Positions 34,484 through 43,658 of a stretch of 52,896 nt of DNA are shown one piece after another; the first letter of the stretch is position 1, and each line of letters begins with the position of its first letter. Source of the DNA: Hyphomicrobiales bacterium (GTDB lineage Bacteria; Pseudomonadota; Alphaproteobacteria; Rhizobiales; Rhizobiaceae); contig UCMT01000069.1 in assembly GCA_900473795.1 (NCBI GenBank), positions 1 through 52,896 on the forward strand, read 5' to 3'. A program made the translations under genes and the position numbers. The notes under the pieces are model-generated. The model did not search any database. It was given only the letters and a program-made list of their open reading frames with translations, and had not been told where the DNA came from.

Positions 34484-36559
34484 CTAGATATCCAGGTTTT
34501 CCGCAAACACCGCACGTTCCTGTATGAAGCGGAAGCGGGCATCCGCCTTGGTTCCCATCAGATTGTCGACGGCCTCGCGGGTGCCTTCGAAATCCACCTC
34601 GTCGATGGCAACCTTCAGCAGTGTGCGCTTGGCCGGGTCCATGGTGGTTTCCTTGAGCTGCGCCGGCATCATCTCGCCGAGACCTTTGAAGCGGCCGATC
34701 TCGACCTTGCCGCGGCCGTTGAACTCCGTTTCCATCAGCTCCACCCGATGGGCGTCATCACGGGCATAGAGCGTCTTTGCGCCTTGCGTGATGCGGTAAA
34801 GCGGCGGCACGGCCAGATACAGGTGCCCGCCACGGATCAGTTCCGGCATTTCCTGATAGAAGAAGGTGATCAGCAGCGATGCGATATGGGCGCCGTCGAC
34901 GTCGGCATCGGTCATGACGATTACGCGCTCGTAGCGGAGATCTTCCTCGCGGTATTTGCTGCGGGTGCCGCAGCCGAGCGCCTGCACGAGGTCGCCGATC
35001 TGCTGATTGGCACCGAGTTTTTCGCGGCCGGCGCTCGCGACGTTGAGGATCTTGCCGCGCAGTGGCAGGATCGCCTGGTTGGCGCGGTTGCGCGCCTGCT
35101 TGGCCGAGCCGCCGGCCGAATCGCCTTCGACGATGAAGAGTTCGGCGCCCTCGGCCGAATTCTGCGAGCAATCGGCAAGCTTGCCCGGCAGGCGCAGCTT
35201 GCGCACCGCGGTCTTGCGGCTGACTTCCTTTTCCTTGCGGCGGCGCACGCGCTCGTCGGCGCGCTCGATCACCCATTCGAGCAGCTTGGCTGCTTCCTGC
35301 GGATTGTCGGCGAGGAAATGGTCGAACGGGTCGCGCAGCGCGTTCTCGACGATGCGCTGCGCTTCGACGGTCGCCAGCTTGTCCTTGGTCTGGCCGACGA
35401 ATTCCGGCTCGCGGATAAAGACCGACAGCATGCCGGCGGCCGAAATCATCACGTCTTCGGTCGTGATGATCGCTGCCCGCTTGTTCTGCGTCAGCTCGGC
35501 ATAGGCCTTGAGCCCTTTGGTGAGAGCGATGCGGAAGCCCGCCTCATGCGTGCCGCCTTCGGGCGTCGGGATGGTGTTGCAGTAGGAATGCACGACGGAA
35601 TCGCCGCCATACCAGGTGACCGCCCATTCCAACGCCCCATGGCCGCCGGTCTTTTCGGTCTTGCCGGCAAAGATTTCGCGCGTGACGGTGAATTCCTTGC
35701 CCATCGTCGCCTGGAGATAATCCTTCAGGCCGCCTGGGAAGTGGAAGACCGCCTTTTCCGGCGTTTCCGTGCCTTCGATCAGCGAGGGATCGCAGGACCA
35801 GCGGATTTCGACGCCGCCGAACAGATAGGCCTTGGAGCGGGCCATGCGAAACAGCCGGGCCGGATCGAACTTGGCGTGGGCGCCGAAGATCTCCGGGTCC
35901 GGATGAAAGCGTACCTTGGTGCCGCGCCGGTTCTGGATATCGCCGAGTTCCTCCAGTCCGCCCTGCGGGACGCCGCGGGAAAAGCGCTGGCGGTAGAGTT
36001 TGCGGTTGCGGGCAACCTCGACTTCGAGGATGTCGGACAGCGCGTTGACGACGGAGACGCCGACACCGTGCAGACCGCCGGAGGTCTCATAGACCTTGCT
36101 GTCAAACTTGCCGCCGGCATGCAGTACGGTCATGATCACTTCGAGCGTCGACTTGCCCGGAAATTTCGGGTGGTTTTCGACCGGGATGCCGCGGCCGTTA
36201 TCGGTGACGGAGAGGCAGCCTTCGGCATCGAGATAGACATCGATGAAGTTCGCGTGCCCCGCCACCGCCTCGTCCATCGAGTTGTCGATGACTTCGGCGA
36301 ACAGATGGTGCAGTGCCTTTTCGTCCGTGCCGCCGATATACATGCCCGGACGGCGGCGCACCGGCTCCAAGCCCTCGAGCACTTCGATGGCCGATGCATT
36401 GTAGTCGCCATTGTCTGTTTTCAGGGCAGGCGTCGCATTGGTGCGCTGTTCCGCCGCCGGTTGGGCAACGGCCGGCGTCGCCGGCTTCGGCACGACAGGG
36501 TCCGTCGCAGGCTTGGGCGCCAGGGGCAGTGCTGAAAAGAGATCGTTGCTGTCGGTCAT
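34484..36559 (-). CDS. parE: DNA topoisomerase IV subunit B
   Basis: A 691-residue GHKL ATPase subunit of topoisomerase IV, which decatenates daughter chromosomes with ParC. The GHKL motifs are present: EVIDNSMDEAVAGHA, VTDNGRGIPV and GGLHGVGVSVVNALS. The TOPRIM domain follows with ELFIVEGDSAGGSAKQAR, PLRGKILNV and VMTDADVDGAHI. An N-terminal Pro/Ala-rich extension (about 1-45) is typical of alphaproteobacteria. ParE rather than GyrB is supported by length (no GyrB insertion) and by the GRFKGLGEMMPAQLKETTMD end. Confidence 0.95.
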   Translation of the reverse strand: MTDSNDLFSALPLAPKPATDPVVPKPATPAVAQPAAEQRTNATPALKTDNGDYNASAIEVLEGLEPVRRRPGMYIGGTDEKALHHLFAEVIDNSMDEAVAGHANFIDVYLDAEGCLSVTDNGRGIPVENHPKFPGKSTLEVIMTVLHAGGKFDSKVYETSGGLHGVGVSVVNALSDILEVEVARNRKLYRQRFSRGVPQGGLEELGDIQNRRGTKVRFHPDPEIFGAHAKFDPARLFRMARSKAYLFGGVEIRWSCDPSLIEGTETPEKAVFHFPGGLKDYLQATMGKEFTVTREIFAGKTEKTGGHGALEWAVTWYGGDSVVHSYCNTIPTPEGGTHEAGFRIALTKGLKAYAELTQNKRAAIITTEDVMISAAGMLSVFIREPEFVGQTKDKLATVEAQRIVENALRDPFDHFLADNPQEAAKLLEWVIERADERVRRRKEKEVSRKTAVRKLRLPGKLADCSQNSAEGAELFIVEGDSAGGSAKQARNRANQAILPLRGKILNVASAGREKLGANQQIGDLVQALGCGTRSKYREEDLRYERVIVMTDADVDGAHIASLLITFFYQEMPELIRGGHLYLAVPPLYRITQGAKTLYARDDAHRVELMETEFNGRGKVEIGRFKGLGEMMPAQLKETTMDPAKRTLLKVAIDEVDFEGTREAVDNLMGTKADARFRFIQERAVFAENLDI

Positions 36560-36801
36560 TGGCTGTTCAGAGGTCTTTCCGTGGTGAGACTTTTCGCACG
36601 ATCACTGTAGCGGATGAAGCCGCCATGAATGTCTGCGCGAATCGCCGGAATTCTGCCAGACTCTTGGCGTCAGAGCGACCAAACTCGCCGTCGTGTTCAG
36701 CCGGATGCCCGCAAATACACCGATTGCGCCTTCAATAGCGTCAACTGTTGCGTTGCGGAAGGCCTGATGGCAAGGCTTGGACCAAAAGAGGAACATCCCG
36801 A

Positions 36802-37686
36802 ATGCACCTGTCCACAGCTCATTTGATCTTTCGCTGCCTTTTCGCCTGCGCCGCGATGGCCGCTCTGTCTTTTCCAGCTGCTGCCGGACAGCTGCAGCCC
36901 TTCAAGGACGAGCTGTTTTCCTATGGCACGGTCCTCGAAACGGCGGATGGCGGCGATTATCGCGCCGTTGACTATCAGGAAATGCGCGACATCAACGGCC
37001 GCGATCAGGTTCCCGAGCGCCGGGCAAAACGCGCCTATGTCTCGCTGGGTGTGAAAAGCGAGCAGGCAAACGAGACGATCGATGCCGCAGGGCGACCGCT
37101 CGACATCACCCGTGTCGGCCGCGAGCAGGGGGCGGCATTCTCGGTGATCTTTATACACGGCCGCGGCGGCGACCGCCGCCTCGGCGCCAACGACTGGTCC
37201 TTCGGCGGCAATTTCAACCGGCTGAAGAACCTCGCCGTCGAAAACGGCGGCGTCTATTACGTGCCAAGCGTTCGATCCTTCGACGATGCAGGCGTGGCCG
37301 AGATCGCGGGACTGATCGCCTATGCGCAGCGGCAATCTCCGGGGCGACCGGTGATCCTCGCCTGCGCTTCGATGGGCAGCTTCATTTGCTGGGGCATGAC
37401 GCGTAATCCGCAAGCGGTCGCCGCGCTCAAAGGCATGATGATTATGGGCGGCCCCACAGACCCGACCTTCCGCAACAGTGCCGCCTACAAAAAGAAATTG
37501 CCGATGTTCTTCAGTCACGGCAGCGCCGACAGCGTCTACGCCGCGGCCGATCAGGTCGCGCTCTACCGATCGCTGAAAACGGCGGGCTATCCGAGCCGTT
37601 TCGTCCTGTTTGAAACCGGGTCGCACGGAACGCCGGTTCGCATGACCGATTGGCGCGATGCTTTGAACTGGATCGGACTTGATTGA
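36802..37686 (+). CDS. Exported alpha/beta hydrolase
   Basis: A 294-residue protein with a signal peptide (about 1-27, ending AAAG). The alpha/beta-hydrolase parts are the oxyanion-type loop VIFIHGRGGDRR, the nucleophile elbow CASMGS, the acid loop FFSHGSADSVY and the histidine in ETGSHGTP. The substrate is unknown; the FIHGRGG start and small core suggest an esterase. GAGG lies 9 nt before the ATG. It ends 128 bp before the HAD-UbiA gene in the same direction, so it may or may not belong to that operon. Confidence 0.83.
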   Translation: MHLSTAHLIFRCLFACAAMAALSFPAAAGQLQPFKDELFSYGTVLETADGGDYRAVDYQEMRDINGRDQVPERRAKRAYVSLGVKSEQANETIDAAGRPLDITRVGREQGAAFSVIFIHGRGGDRRLGANDWSFGGNFNRLKNLAVENGGVYYVPSVRSFDDAGVAEIAGLIAYAQRQSPGRPVILACASMGSFICWGMTRNPQAVAALKGMMIMGGPTDPTFRNSAAYKKKLPMFFSHGSADSVYAAADQVALYRSLKTAGYPSRFVLFETGSHGTPVRMTDWRDALNWIGLD

Positions 37687-37813
37687 ATTCTCCTATTTAT
37701 GTCGGGAATCGTTAACCACCGCAGTAGTTTGATACTCGCGAAGCGTGCACTGTTTGCTTTTCTTAAAGCTGATCATGGGACTGTCCCGGCACGTATTCTC
37801 GGGGTTTGATCTT

Positions 37814-39256
37814 ATGGATGCTCGCACTGAAGCACGGCATATTCCGCTGTGTGTCGATCTTGACGGCACGTTGCTTGCCGCCGACACGCTCTGGGAGGGC
37901 GTGGCGATCGTTCTTCTGCGCAATCCGCTGATGCTGTTTGCCGTGCTTTATTGGATGGCCAAGGGTAAGGCCCGGCTGAAACACGAAATCGCCGCCCGTT
38001 CAGGACGCCAGGCGGCCGATTGGCCGTATCGTCAGGCCGTGCTCACGCGCCTGGAGCGCGAGCGTGAAACCGGCCGTCAGATCATCCTGGTGACCGGCGC
38101 GGCTGAAAGCGTCGCACTGGGCGTTGCCGCCCATACCGGCGTCTTTTCCTCCGTTCTTCACAGCTCGACCGAGATTAACCTCACCAGCGGCCGTAAACGT
38201 GAAAAACTGGTCGAACAGTTCGGTGAGGGCGGGTTCGACTATATGGGCAACAGCCGCGACGACGTGCCGGTGTTCGATGCGGCCCGCAAGGCGATCGTCG
38301 TGGCGCCGGACGCCGCCGCTGAAAAATGGCGCCGCACCCATGATGCCGAGCGGCTGGATATCGGTAGAACGAGCCGTCTCGCAGCCTTGAAATCGATCCG
38401 CGTGCATCAGTGGGCGAAGAACGTTCTGATCGGCGTGCCGATGGTGCTCAATCACGACATCCTGCATCTCGATGCGGTGATCAACGTCATCCTCGCCTTC
38501 TTTGCCTTCAGTTTTCTCGCCTCCGCTGTCTATGTGATCAACGATCTCTCCGATCTCACCAACGACCGGCGCCACCCGACGAAGCGCAACAGGCCGCTGG
38601 CAAGCGGCCAGATGTCGGTGCCGATGGGACTGGCGATCGCGCTCTGCCTTCTCGTCGCGTCTCTATCGCTGACCGCTGTGCTGCCGCATGATTTCGCGCT
38701 CGTGCTTGGGTTTTACGCCGTGGCGACAACCGCCTACACGTTCGTGCTCAAGCGCAAGCTGCTGGTGGATGTCTTCACGCTCGCCGGCCTTTATACGGTT
38801 CGTATCGTTGCCGGTTCCGCCGCCACGGATACGGTGCTATCCTTCTGGCTCCTGTCCTTCTCGATCTTCTTCTTCCTCAGCCTGGCGCTGGTGAAGCGTT
38901 ATGTCGAGCTCGACGAATATGATGGACGCGAGGGCAATCAGGTTCCCGGGCGCGGTTATGTGGCCGTTGATTTCGAAATGGTCGGGCAGGCCGGCGTTTC
39001 CTCCGCCTTTGCCGCCGCACTGGTGCTGGCGCTCTATATCCACAGCAAGGAAATGCAGGAGATGTACACGCTGCCCTGGGCATTGTGGCCGCTCTGCCCG
39101 TTGGTGCTCTATATGCTTTTGCGAATCTGGATGCTCGCCCGCCGCCGCATGCTGCACGAGGATCCGGTCGTGTTCATCATGCGCGACTGGCGCAGCCTCG
39201 TGACGATGGCGCTGGGTGCCATGCTTATTCTCGCCGGTGCGCTGGGCCCGCAATGA
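37814..39256 (+). CDS. HAD phosphatase-UbiA prenyltransferase fusion (polyprenyl-phosphate sugar donor synthesis)
   Basis: A 480-residue fusion. The first 190 or so residues form a HAD-type domain with the nucleophile motif CVDLDGTLL (D15, D17), ILVTGAAES and MGNSRDDVPVF. The rest is an eight- to nine-helix UbiA domain with the first Asp-rich motif INDLSDLTNDRRHPTKRNRP. In mycobacteria separate UbiA and phosphatase enzymes put phosphoribose on decaprenyl phosphate and remove the phosphate; here one protein could do both. The next gene starts inside its stop (ATGA). ATG at 37775 is an alternative start. The pathway role is inferred from the operon. Confidence 0.85.
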   Translation: MDARTEARHIPLCVDLDGTLLAADTLWEGVAIVLLRNPLMLFAVLYWMAKGKARLKHEIAARSGRQAADWPYRQAVLTRLERERETGRQIILVTGAAESVALGVAAHTGVFSSVLHSSTEINLTSGRKREKLVEQFGEGGFDYMGNSRDDVPVFDAARKAIVVAPDAAAEKWRRTHDAERLDIGRTSRLAALKSIRVHQWAKNVLIGVPMVLNHDILHLDAVINVILAFFAFSFLASAVYVINDLSDLTNDRRHPTKRNRPLASGQMSVPMGLAIALCLLVASLSLTAVLPHDFALVLGFYAVATTAYTFVLKRKLLVDVFTLAGLYTVRIVAGSAATDTVLSFWLLSFSIFFFLSLALVKRYVELDEYDGREGNQVPGRGYVAVDFEMVGQAGVSSAFAAALVLALYIHSKEMQEMYTLPWALWPLCPLVLYMLLRIWMLARRRMLHEDPVVFIMRDWRSLVTMALGAMLILAGALGPQ

Positions 39257-40575
39257 CAGATGGTGCATTCGACAGTTGGGGGCGGATCGACTGCCGTCCC
39301 CGCCAAAGCATCTCGCCGGACGCCTATGAAAACCTGCGGGACGAGGCGGCCCCCGGCGCGTTCCTGCCCTTCGGCAATGGCCGCTCCTACGGCGACAGCT
39401 GCCACAATGACCAGGGCGCCTTGATCGACAGCCGCATGCGCAGCCGCATCCTCGGCTTCGATCCGGGGACTGGCATTGTCTCGTGCGACGCGGGCGTCAC
39501 GCTTCATGCCATCCTTGAACAGGCGATCCCGCACCGCTTCTTCCTGCCGGTGACGCCAGGAACTGCCGCGGTGACGGCGGCCGGCGCGGTTGCCAACGAC
39601 GTTCACGGCAAGAATCACCATGCGCGCGGCACCTTCGGCAAACATGTGCAGCGGCTGACGCTGCTGCGCTCGACCGGCGAATTGCTGACGTGTTCGGCAA
39701 CGGAAAATTCCGAGCTGTTTCACGCCACCATCGGCGGCATGGGGCTGACCGGGCTGATCCTGTCAGTCGATCTGCAACTGATGAAAGTGCCGTCGCCCCA
39801 CATCCAGCAGCACGCAATCCGGTTCGACCGCCTCGAGGACTACTTCGGCATGGTCGAGCAGGTGGATGGCGAGCATGAATATTCGGTGGCCTGGATCGAC
39901 CAGCTGGCAACGGGCAAACGCGCGGGCAGGGGCGTCCTGCTTGCCGGCGACCACGCCGACGCGTCCTGCGAATTTCCCGATATGCCGCGCTCCGCGAAAC
40001 TCTCGGTGCCGTTTTCCCTACCGTTCAATCTGTTGAACCGGGTGACGCTGAAGGCCTTCAACGAAGTCTACTTCCGCAAGGAAAAACGCGTCGAAACGGT
40101 GACGACCGTAAAATGGCCGGGCTATTTCCACCCGCTGGACGCCATCGGCCAATGGAACCTGCTCTATGGACCCAAAGGCCTCTATCAGCACCAGAGCGTC
40201 TATCCGGCGGACAATGCGGCAGAGATCACAGCCCTCCTGATGGAAACGGCGCGCCAGGCCGGCCATGCATCATTCCTCACCGTACTGAAGAAGTTCGGCG
40301 AGCAACGGTCGCCAGCACTTTTTTCATTTCCGCGACCCGGTTTTACGCTGACGCTGGATTTCGCCAATCAGGGTGAACCGACCCTTAAGCTCCTCGACAG
40401 GCTCGATGCCATCGTCATCGAGGCGGGCGGTGCCATCAATCCCTACAAGGATGCCCGCATGAGCCCGCAAACCTTTGATTCTTCTTTCCCGCAGTGGCGA
40501 AAACTGGAAGCGTTGCGCGACCCGGCCATGGTCTCGAATTTCTGGAAGAGAACCGCTTTGGCTTTGCCGAAATGA
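39253..40575 (+). CDS. DprE1-like FAD-dependent oxidase
   Basis: A 440-residue VAO/PCMH-type FAD enzyme. FLPFGNGRSYGDSCHNDQG is the FAD pyrophosphate motif, and NDVHGKNHHARGTFGKHV matches the DprE1 signature. The C-terminal NPYKDARM segment supplies the lysine that contacts substrate in DprE1. DprE1 oxidises C2 of decaprenyl-phosphoryl-ribose. At the position of the mycobacterial inhibitor-reactive cysteine (C387), the strand here reads GFTLTLDF, with Thr. It overlaps the HAD-UbiA gene by 4 bp. The family call is firm; the exact sugar is not known. Confidence 0.87.
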   Translation: MTDGAFDSWGRIDCRPRQSISPDAYENLRDEAAPGAFLPFGNGRSYGDSCHNDQGALIDSRMRSRILGFDPGTGIVSCDAGVTLHAILEQAIPHRFFLPVTPGTAAVTAAGAVANDVHGKNHHARGTFGKHVQRLTLLRSTGELLTCSATENSELFHATIGGMGLTGLILSVDLQLMKVPSPHIQQHAIRFDRLEDYFGMVEQVDGEHEYSVAWIDQLATGKRAGRGVLLAGDHADASCEFPDMPRSAKLSVPFSLPFNLLNRVTLKAFNEVYFRKEKRVETVTTVKWPGYFHPLDAIGQWNLLYGPKGLYQHQSVYPADNAAEITALLMETARQAGHASFLTVLKKFGEQRSPALFSFPRPGFTLTLDFANQGEPTLKLLDRLDAIVIEAGGAINPYKDARMSPQTFDSSFPQWRKLEALRDPAMVSNFWKRTALALPK

Positions 40576-40669
40576 GAATAGCGACAATTTGAATTAAATA
40601 AATACGGGAATTTCACGGAATATACGGCTCTTGCGTGTAGGTATCGCGGCGGGAACAGGGAACACCGAA

Positions 40670-41125
40670 ATGAAGTATATCGTATTCATTCTCTTCACCG
40701 TGCTTACCAATGCCGCCGCACAGCTCATGTTGAAACAGGGAATGCTGTCGCTTGGTCCTTTGAGCTTCACGGCTGATACTTTCATTGCCCGCATCTTCCA
40801 GGTGATTTTCAACCCCTGGGTCTTCGCCGGACTTGCGACCTTCGTCATTTCGATGGCGTCGCATCTCTACGTCCTGTCGAAGGTTGAACTTTCCTTCGCC
40901 TATCCATTCCTCAGCCTCGCCTATGTGGCAGTAGCCGTCTTTGCCTATTTCGTCTTCCGCGAGGACCTGAACGCCTGGCGCATCGCCGGCATCGCGTTCA
41001 TCTGTGTCGGAACCGTCCTCATTGCCCAATCCGGTATGTCTGGGGCAGGCATGTCTTCCCACGACAGCCAGCCGTCGCTTGACGCCGCGGGCGGAACAAC
41101 AGAAAAAATAGGGAGCGCATCATGA
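40670..41125 (+). CDS. Small EamA/SMR-like four-helix membrane protein (candidate flippase)
   Basis: A 151-residue protein with four hydrophobic segments (about 3-24, 43-65, 71-92, 98-118) and a disordered tail. Its start KYIVFILFTVLTNAAAQLML and the SFAYPFLSLAYVAVAV motif resemble ArnE/ArnF and EmrE-like carriers, which flip polyprenyl-phosphate-linked sugars. AGGGA lies 8 nt before the ATG at 40670. It follows the DprE1-like gene by 94 bp and overlaps the SDR gene by 4 bp, so it likely flips the product of the operon. Confidence 0.8.
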   Translation: MKYIVFILFTVLTNAAAQLMLKQGMLSLGPLSFTADTFIARIFQVIFNPWVFAGLATFVISMASHLYVLSKVELSFAYPFLSLAYVAVAVFAYFVFREDLNAWRIAGIAFICVGTVLIAQSGMSGAGMSSHDSQPSLDAAGGTTEKIGSAS

Positions 41126-42132
41126 AGCATATCATTTTCGGCGGTGACGGCTTCGTCGGCCGTCACCTGGCTGAACGCCTCGTGCAGGACGGCGAGGAGG
41201 TTGTCGTCGCCGATGTCGTCAAATCCGATCTGCCGCACTATTCCCGCGCCCGTTTCGTGCGCTGCGACGTGACCGATCCGGACGATGTGATGAAGGTCGA
41301 GATCGGCCCGGATGACATGGTCTACAACATGGCGGCCAAGATGCTGTCGCCGCTGCAGGTGCGCGCCAAGCGCTGGGAATTCTTCTGGCCGGTGAATTAC
41401 TACGGCGCCGAAAACATCATGAAGGCGACGGCGAAATCCGGCGCCAACCGGCTGGTGCAGTTCACCACCGACATGATCTACGGCCATACGGTGCAATCGC
41501 CGCAGACGGAAGACCATCCGGCCAAGCCGCTCGGTGAATACGGCAAGTCGAAATGGGCGACCGAACAGCTCGCCGCAGAATGGCGCAAGCAGGGCATGAA
41601 TATCTCGATTTTCCGCCCGCGCCTGATCATCGGCCCCGGTCGCCTCGGCATCCTGGAAAAGCTGTTCAAGCTGATCGACGCAAACCTGCCGGTACCGATG
41701 ATCGGTTCGGGCAAGAACCCGTATCAGTTCATCTCCGTGTTCGATTGCGCCGAGGCGGCACGGCTTGCCTGGAAGGGCGGCGTGCCGAACGAGGCCTACA
41801 ATCTCGGCTCCGACAGCCCGCCCTCCGTGCGCAAACTGCTGGGCGACCTGATCGTCCATGCCGGCTCGAAATCGTTCCTGCTGCCGACACCGGCTTTTGC
41901 GGTCAAGGCGACGCTCGCGGCGTTCGATTTCATCAACATGCCGATCATGGATCCGGAGCAGTACCTGATTGCCGACGAGATGTGCATTCGCGAAACCGGC
42001 AGGCTTAAAAGGGAGCTCGGCTGGAAGCCGCAATACAACGACGGCGCCATGCTGATCGCGGCCTATGACGAATATCGCACCAAGAAGGCCGGCAAGGCCT
42101 TCGCACACGCGTCGGCCGTAGCGGCAGAATGA
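41122..42132 (+). CDS. NAD-dependent epimerase/dehydratase (extended SDR)
   Basis: A 336-residue extended SDR. It begins KHIIFGGDGFVGRHLAERL with the GGxGFxG Rossmann motif; the catalytic pair is in EYGKSKWATEQL. The GWKPQYNDGAM end is typical of sugar-nucleotide or lipid-linked-sugar epimerases. DprE2, the partner of DprE1 in mycobacteria, is a shorter classical SDR, so this is a different subfamily placed in an equivalent genomic position. It overlaps the preceding flippase-like gene by 4 bp (ATGA). Confidence 0.88.
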   Translation: MKHIIFGGDGFVGRHLAERLVQDGEEVVVADVVKSDLPHYSRARFVRCDVTDPDDVMKVEIGPDDMVYNMAAKMLSPLQVRAKRWEFFWPVNYYGAENIMKATAKSGANRLVQFTTDMIYGHTVQSPQTEDHPAKPLGEYGKSKWATEQLAAEWRKQGMNISIFRPRLIIGPGRLGILEKLFKLIDANLPVPMIGSGKNPYQFISVFDCAEAARLAWKGGVPNEAYNLGSDSPPSVRKLLGDLIVHAGSKSFLLPTPAFAVKATLAAFDFINMPIMDPEQYLIADEMCIRETGRLKRELGWKPQYNDGAMLIAAYDEYRTKKAGKAFAHASAVAAE

Positions 42133-42149
42133 ACGAGGGGATCTCCACA

Positions 42150-43601
42150 ATGCTCGACAAGCCAGCCCGCGTCGCCGTCGACGCGCCCGCCCTCGATGGC
42201 GGCATCAGGAAGCCGGATCTGATCACCGTCGAACAGGCCAAGGCGATGAGCCTTGCCGACATGACGACGCTCTTCAAGGATCACCTGAACCCCGGCCAGC
42301 TTCACTTCATGAAGTTGCTCGGCTTCAACAAGGTCAAGGTCGAGAGCGCCGAGGGGATGTACTATACCGACCAGAACGAGCGGAAGATCCTCGATTTCTT
42401 TGGTGGCTTCGGCTCGCTCGCCTTCGGCCACAATCATCCGCGCATCCTCTCGGCCCGCAAGAAATTCCAGGACGAAAACCGTCACGAGATCGCGATCGCC
42501 TTCATGTCGCAATATGCGTCGGCGCTCGCCAAGAACCTCGCGGCCATCGCGCCGGGCGACCTCGACATGGTCTTCCTCGGTTCGTCCGGTTCGGAAGCCA
42601 TGGAGGCGGCGCTGAAGGTGGCCGAACGGGCCGCCGGCCCGAAGCGTCCGCGGATCGTCTATGCCGAGAACTCGTTCCACGGAAAGACCAAGGGTGTCTT
42701 GTCGATCACCGACGGCCCGCTGTATCGCGGCGAGTTCAAGCTGCTCGACAACAATGTCAAGGTGCCGTTCGGCGATATCGATGCCATCCGCAACGCGTTC
42801 GAACGCGATCCGACGATCGGCGTTCTGGTGCTCGAAACCATCCAGGGCGGCGGCGGCATCATTTCGGCACCGCCGGAATTCTGGCGCGAAGTTCGTGCGC
42901 TCTGCGACAAGTACGGCGTCATCTGGGTCGCCGATGAAGTCCAGTGCGGCATGGGCCGCTCGGGTCGCTTCTTCGCCTTCGAACATTCAGGCGTCGTTCC
43001 GGATGTGACGGCGCTTGCCAAGTCGCTCGGCGGCGGCAAGTCGGCCATGGCCGCGATGATCGCAAGGCGTGACGTCTACATGAAGGCCTATGGCACCAAG
43101 AACACCGCGATGATCCACGCCCAGGCCACGTTCGGCGGCATCGGCGAAGCCTGCATCACCGCGATCGAAGGCCTCAACATCATGTATGACGAGGACTTGA
43201 TCGAGAATGCAGCGGTGCAGGGCGACTACCTGCTCGAGCGGCTGAATACACTGAAGGCGAAATATCCGAAGATCATCAAGGATGTCCGCGGCCAGGGCCT
43301 GATGGTCGGGCTGGAGTTCCAGGATTTCAGCCAGACCCTGCCGATGGTGCTGCGCCCGGTCGTCGGTGTGCTCGACGACAAGCTGAAGGGCTCGCTCTCG
43401 GGCTTCATCGGCGCCCTGCTCTTGAAGGACTACGACACGCTCGTCGCCTTCACCGAATACAATCGCAACGTCATCCGGCTCGAGCCGCCGCTGATCTGCG
43501 AACGTCAGCATGTCGACCAGTTCGTCGATGCGCTCGATGATCTGCTTGGCCGCGGCATTATCCGCATCGTCAAGGATTTCATCGGCAGCCAGTTCGGCTG
43601 A
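42150..43601 (+). CDS. Class III PLP-dependent aminotransferase
   Basis: A 483-residue fold-type I aminotransferase. SLAFGHNHPRILSARKKF, VFLGSSGSEAMEAALKVAER and VIWVADEVQCGMGRSGRFFAFE are the class III motifs; the PLP lysine is in ALAKSLGGGKSAM. It would transfer an amino group to a carbonyl. The substrate is unknown but is plausibly the ketone made by the DprE1-like/SDR pair. I chose ATG at 42150 (GAGGGG 9 nt upstream); ATG at 42129 overlaps the SDR stop codon. A strong terminator closes the operon. Confidence 0.87.
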   Translation: MLDKPARVAVDAPALDGGIRKPDLITVEQAKAMSLADMTTLFKDHLNPGQLHFMKLLGFNKVKVESAEGMYYTDQNERKILDFFGGFGSLAFGHNHPRILSARKKFQDENRHEIAIAFMSQYASALAKNLAAIAPGDLDMVFLGSSGSEAMEAALKVAERAAGPKRPRIVYAENSFHGKTKGVLSITDGPLYRGEFKLLDNNVKVPFGDIDAIRNAFERDPTIGVLVLETIQGGGGIISAPPEFWREVRALCDKYGVIWVADEVQCGMGRSGRFFAFEHSGVVPDVTALAKSLGGGKSAMAAMIARRDVYMKAYGTKNTAMIHAQATFGGIGEACITAIEGLNIMYDEDLIENAAVQGDYLLERLNTLKAKYPKIIKDVRGQGLMVGLEFQDFSQTLPMVLRPVVGVLDDKLKGSLSGFIGALLLKDYDTLVAFTEYNRNVIRLEPPLICERQHVDQFVDALDDLLGRGIIRIVKDFIGSQFG

Positions 43602-43619
43602 GTTCTCTTCCGTCCGCAA

Positions 43620-43658
43620 AACAAGAGGCCCGGCATTGGCAACGCCGGGCCTCTTGTT
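43620..43658. terminator. Bidirectional terminator closing the 37.8-43.6 kb operon
   Basis: AACAAGAGGCCCGGC (43620-43634) pairs perfectly with GCCGGGCCTCTTGTT (43644-43658) across a 9-nt loop. It overlaps the stop codon of the convergent OmpA-like gene at 43657. Confidence 0.9.

Noticed and set aside
34154..36535. A 793-codon + strand open frame opposite parE
   Set aside because: It is antisense to a complete parE with all motifs. The frame is open because of GC-rich codon bias and shows no known domain.
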